Origin: G963717155 sp963717155 | GTDB lineage: Bacteria > Actinomycetota > Thermoleophilia > Gaiellales > JALYLC01 | Direction of reading: 5' to 3' | NCBI GenBank assembly: GCA_963717155.1 | Contig: OY970326.1 | Location: forward strand, 1,612,001 to 1,676,000 | Length of the DNA: 64,000 nucleotides | Shown here: positions 62,910 to 64,000 of the stretch, in pieces | How the letters are laid out: each line of letters opens with the position of its first letter | How positions within the stretch are numbered: position 1 is the stretch's first letter | Program-made: the position numbers and the translations under genes | Notes under the pieces: generated by a model | What the model saw: only the letters and a program-made list of their open reading frames with translations | The model's database searches: none | Told to the model about the DNA's origin: nothing

Positions 62910-64000
62910 TCAGCGTCCTGCGATCGCCGATGCGATATCGGCCATCCGGGACGGTCCGGCGCCGTGAGCCTCGCGGCGATCGGCGGCGCGGTACGCGAGG
63001 TAGAGCGTACGGGCGCCGAGGTAGCGCAACGGCTCGGGCTCGAAGCGCCGGGACGCGTGCCCGACCCACGGAAGCGTGACGAGGTCGCTCTCGCGGCCGA
63101 GCATGAGGTCGACGAGCGTGCGCGCGGTCAGGTTCGCCGTGCTGACGCCGTTCCCGACGTAGCCGCCCGCCCAGGCGAGACCCGAGACCGGATCGGCGCC
63201 GACCGATGCGCACCAGTCGCGTGCGAGTCCCAGCACGCCCGACCAGCGGAAGTCGATCGGCACGTGCGCCGTCGCCGGGAACAGCGCGCCGAGCGTCCGC
63301 CGCAGCTGGTCGGCCGTCTCGCGGCGGGCACTCGGCGTTCCGGTCGACGCCCGAGCCGAACCGGTAGGGCACGCCCCGGCCGCCGATCGCGATCCGTCCA
63401 TCCGCGGTGCGCTGGGAGTAGCTGTAGACGTGTGCGCCGTCGAGCAGCGTCTCGCAGGCATCCCAGCCGATCTCGTCCCAGACGTCCGCGGGCAACGGCT
63501 CGGTGACGATCATCGAGCTCCCGAGCGGCAGCAGCGAGCGCTCGAGACCGGGCAGCCGCGCGGTGTACCCCTCGGTCGCGCGCACGATCCAGTCGGCGCG
63601 CACGCGCCCCGTCGCCGTCTCGACCTCGCGCTGCCCGATACGGAGCGCGCGCGTCCCCTCGTAGATGGTCGCCCCGCGCCGTTCGACCGTGTCGGCGAGG
63701 CCGCGAACGAGACGTGCGGGATGCACCCGCGCGCAGTGCGGGGTGAAGCTCGCGCCGAGCGCATCGGCGATGCGGATGCGCTCCCGCAGCTCGTCGGGCT
63801 CGAGCAGCCGCAGGTCGTCCTCGCCGAGCCCCCACTCGCGCTCGGAGTCGACGTCCGCCCGCAGGCGGACGAGCTGGGCAGGGTTCTGCGCGACGTGGAG
63901 GGTTCCGCCGCGCACGAGATCGGCCTCGATGCCCTCCTTCGGCGCACACCCGCTCGACCTCCGCCAGCGTGTCGATCGCCGCACGTTCGAGTCGCACCAC
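62910..64000 (-). CDS. FAD-dependent oxidoreductase (DAO/PuuB-like), truncated at the window edge, frameshifts
   Basis: At least 360 residues of a D-amino-acid-oxidase-superfamily flavoprotein; the FAD-binding N-terminus is outside the window. Visible are VHPARLVRGLADTVERRGAT, ADWIVRATEGYTARLPGLE, GSSMIVTEPLP, WSGVLGLARDWCAS and GGYVGNGVSTANLTARTLVD. Shifts occur near 63325 and 63945. The C-terminal WSG and G-N-G segments are those of gamma-glutamylputrescine oxidase-like enzymes. Amine substrate unknown. Confidence 0.83.

Noticed and set aside
1..64000. CRISPR array, transposase or restriction system
   Set aside because: No regularly spaced repeats, DDE transposase motifs or methylase/endonuclease pair were seen in any frame I read.

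Overview
The window is about 70% GC, with many GTG and some TTG starts and dense, partly overlapping gene strings. It encodes a complete-looking flagellar export/basal-body operon, a principal sigma factor, an F420-type luciferase-like oxidoreductase, and a secreted protein with the NSVGTTQLK.NAVT repeat style that I associate with Thermoleophilia (Solirubrobacterales/Gaiellales). My best guess is a motile actinobacterium of that class. I have no 16S sequence and could not search databases.

Layout. 1-9.3 kb (minus): flgB-flgC-fliE-fliF-fliG-fliH-fliI, then a promoter-like and terminator-like interval, then fliJ-muramidase-fliK-flgD (flgD runs off the left edge). 9.6-12.8 kb (minus): a sulfur-transfer operon of cysteine desulfurase, an IscU-like/MnmA fusion, a cupin and a DUF948-type membrane protein. 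12.9-16.1 kb: a secreted beta-propeller protein, a TPR protein and a secreted protein. 16.3-20.0 kb (minus): aspS, hisS and a metallo-beta-lactamase-fold hydrolase, overlapping stop-to-start but broken by many single-base indels. 20.1-22.0 kb: principal sigma factor and two small genes. 22.1-26.8 kb (minus): hutI, SDR, LLM-class oxidoreductase, sulfurtransferase and glutamate formiminotransferase, which look like part of a histidine-degradation operon. 26.8-34.4 kb: family 4/5-type uracil-DNA glycosylase, secreted repeat protein, methyltransferase, large LuxR ATPase regulator, MFS exporter with a small partner, and a pilin-like secreted protein. 34.4-37.9 kb: a pair of half-size ABC exporters. 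38-41.3 kb: HAD phosphatase, HD-family protein with an altered HD motif, O-methyltransferase, lgt, tRNA-Gln. 41.4-44.0 kb: an accessory-looking run of small genes including a structured leader with a terminator. 44.1-52.6 kb: SDR, an acetate transporter/acetyl-CoA synthetase operon, a 55-residue Cys-rich membrane protein, a sarcosine-oxidase-like flavoprotein, a secreted HNH nuclease, a TrpB2-type tryptophan synthase and an MFS protein. 52.6-60 kb: hisC, an aromatic-amino-acid-type decarboxylase, TetR, and a glycine-betaine-type ABC importer with one tandem permease. 60.1-64 kb: secreted propeller protein, Thr-rich secreted peptide, intradiol dioxygenase, DUF1059 protein, tRNA-Glu and a truncated flavoprotein.

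Quality note. Reading frames are clean over long stretches (1-16 kb, 20-26 kb, 43-47 kb, 48-52.5 kb), but patches are full of single-base insertions and deletions (hisS/aspS, the ABC exporters, the decarboxylase, the betaine permease). These hit genes expected to be essential, and active-site motifs survive on either side of each shift. I therefore read them as sequence or assembly errors and annotate each such locus as one gene spanning the shifts.

No CRISPR array, insertion sequence, integrase, rRNA or replication origin was seen, and no recognisable defence system. No interval longer than 300 bases lacks a gene.
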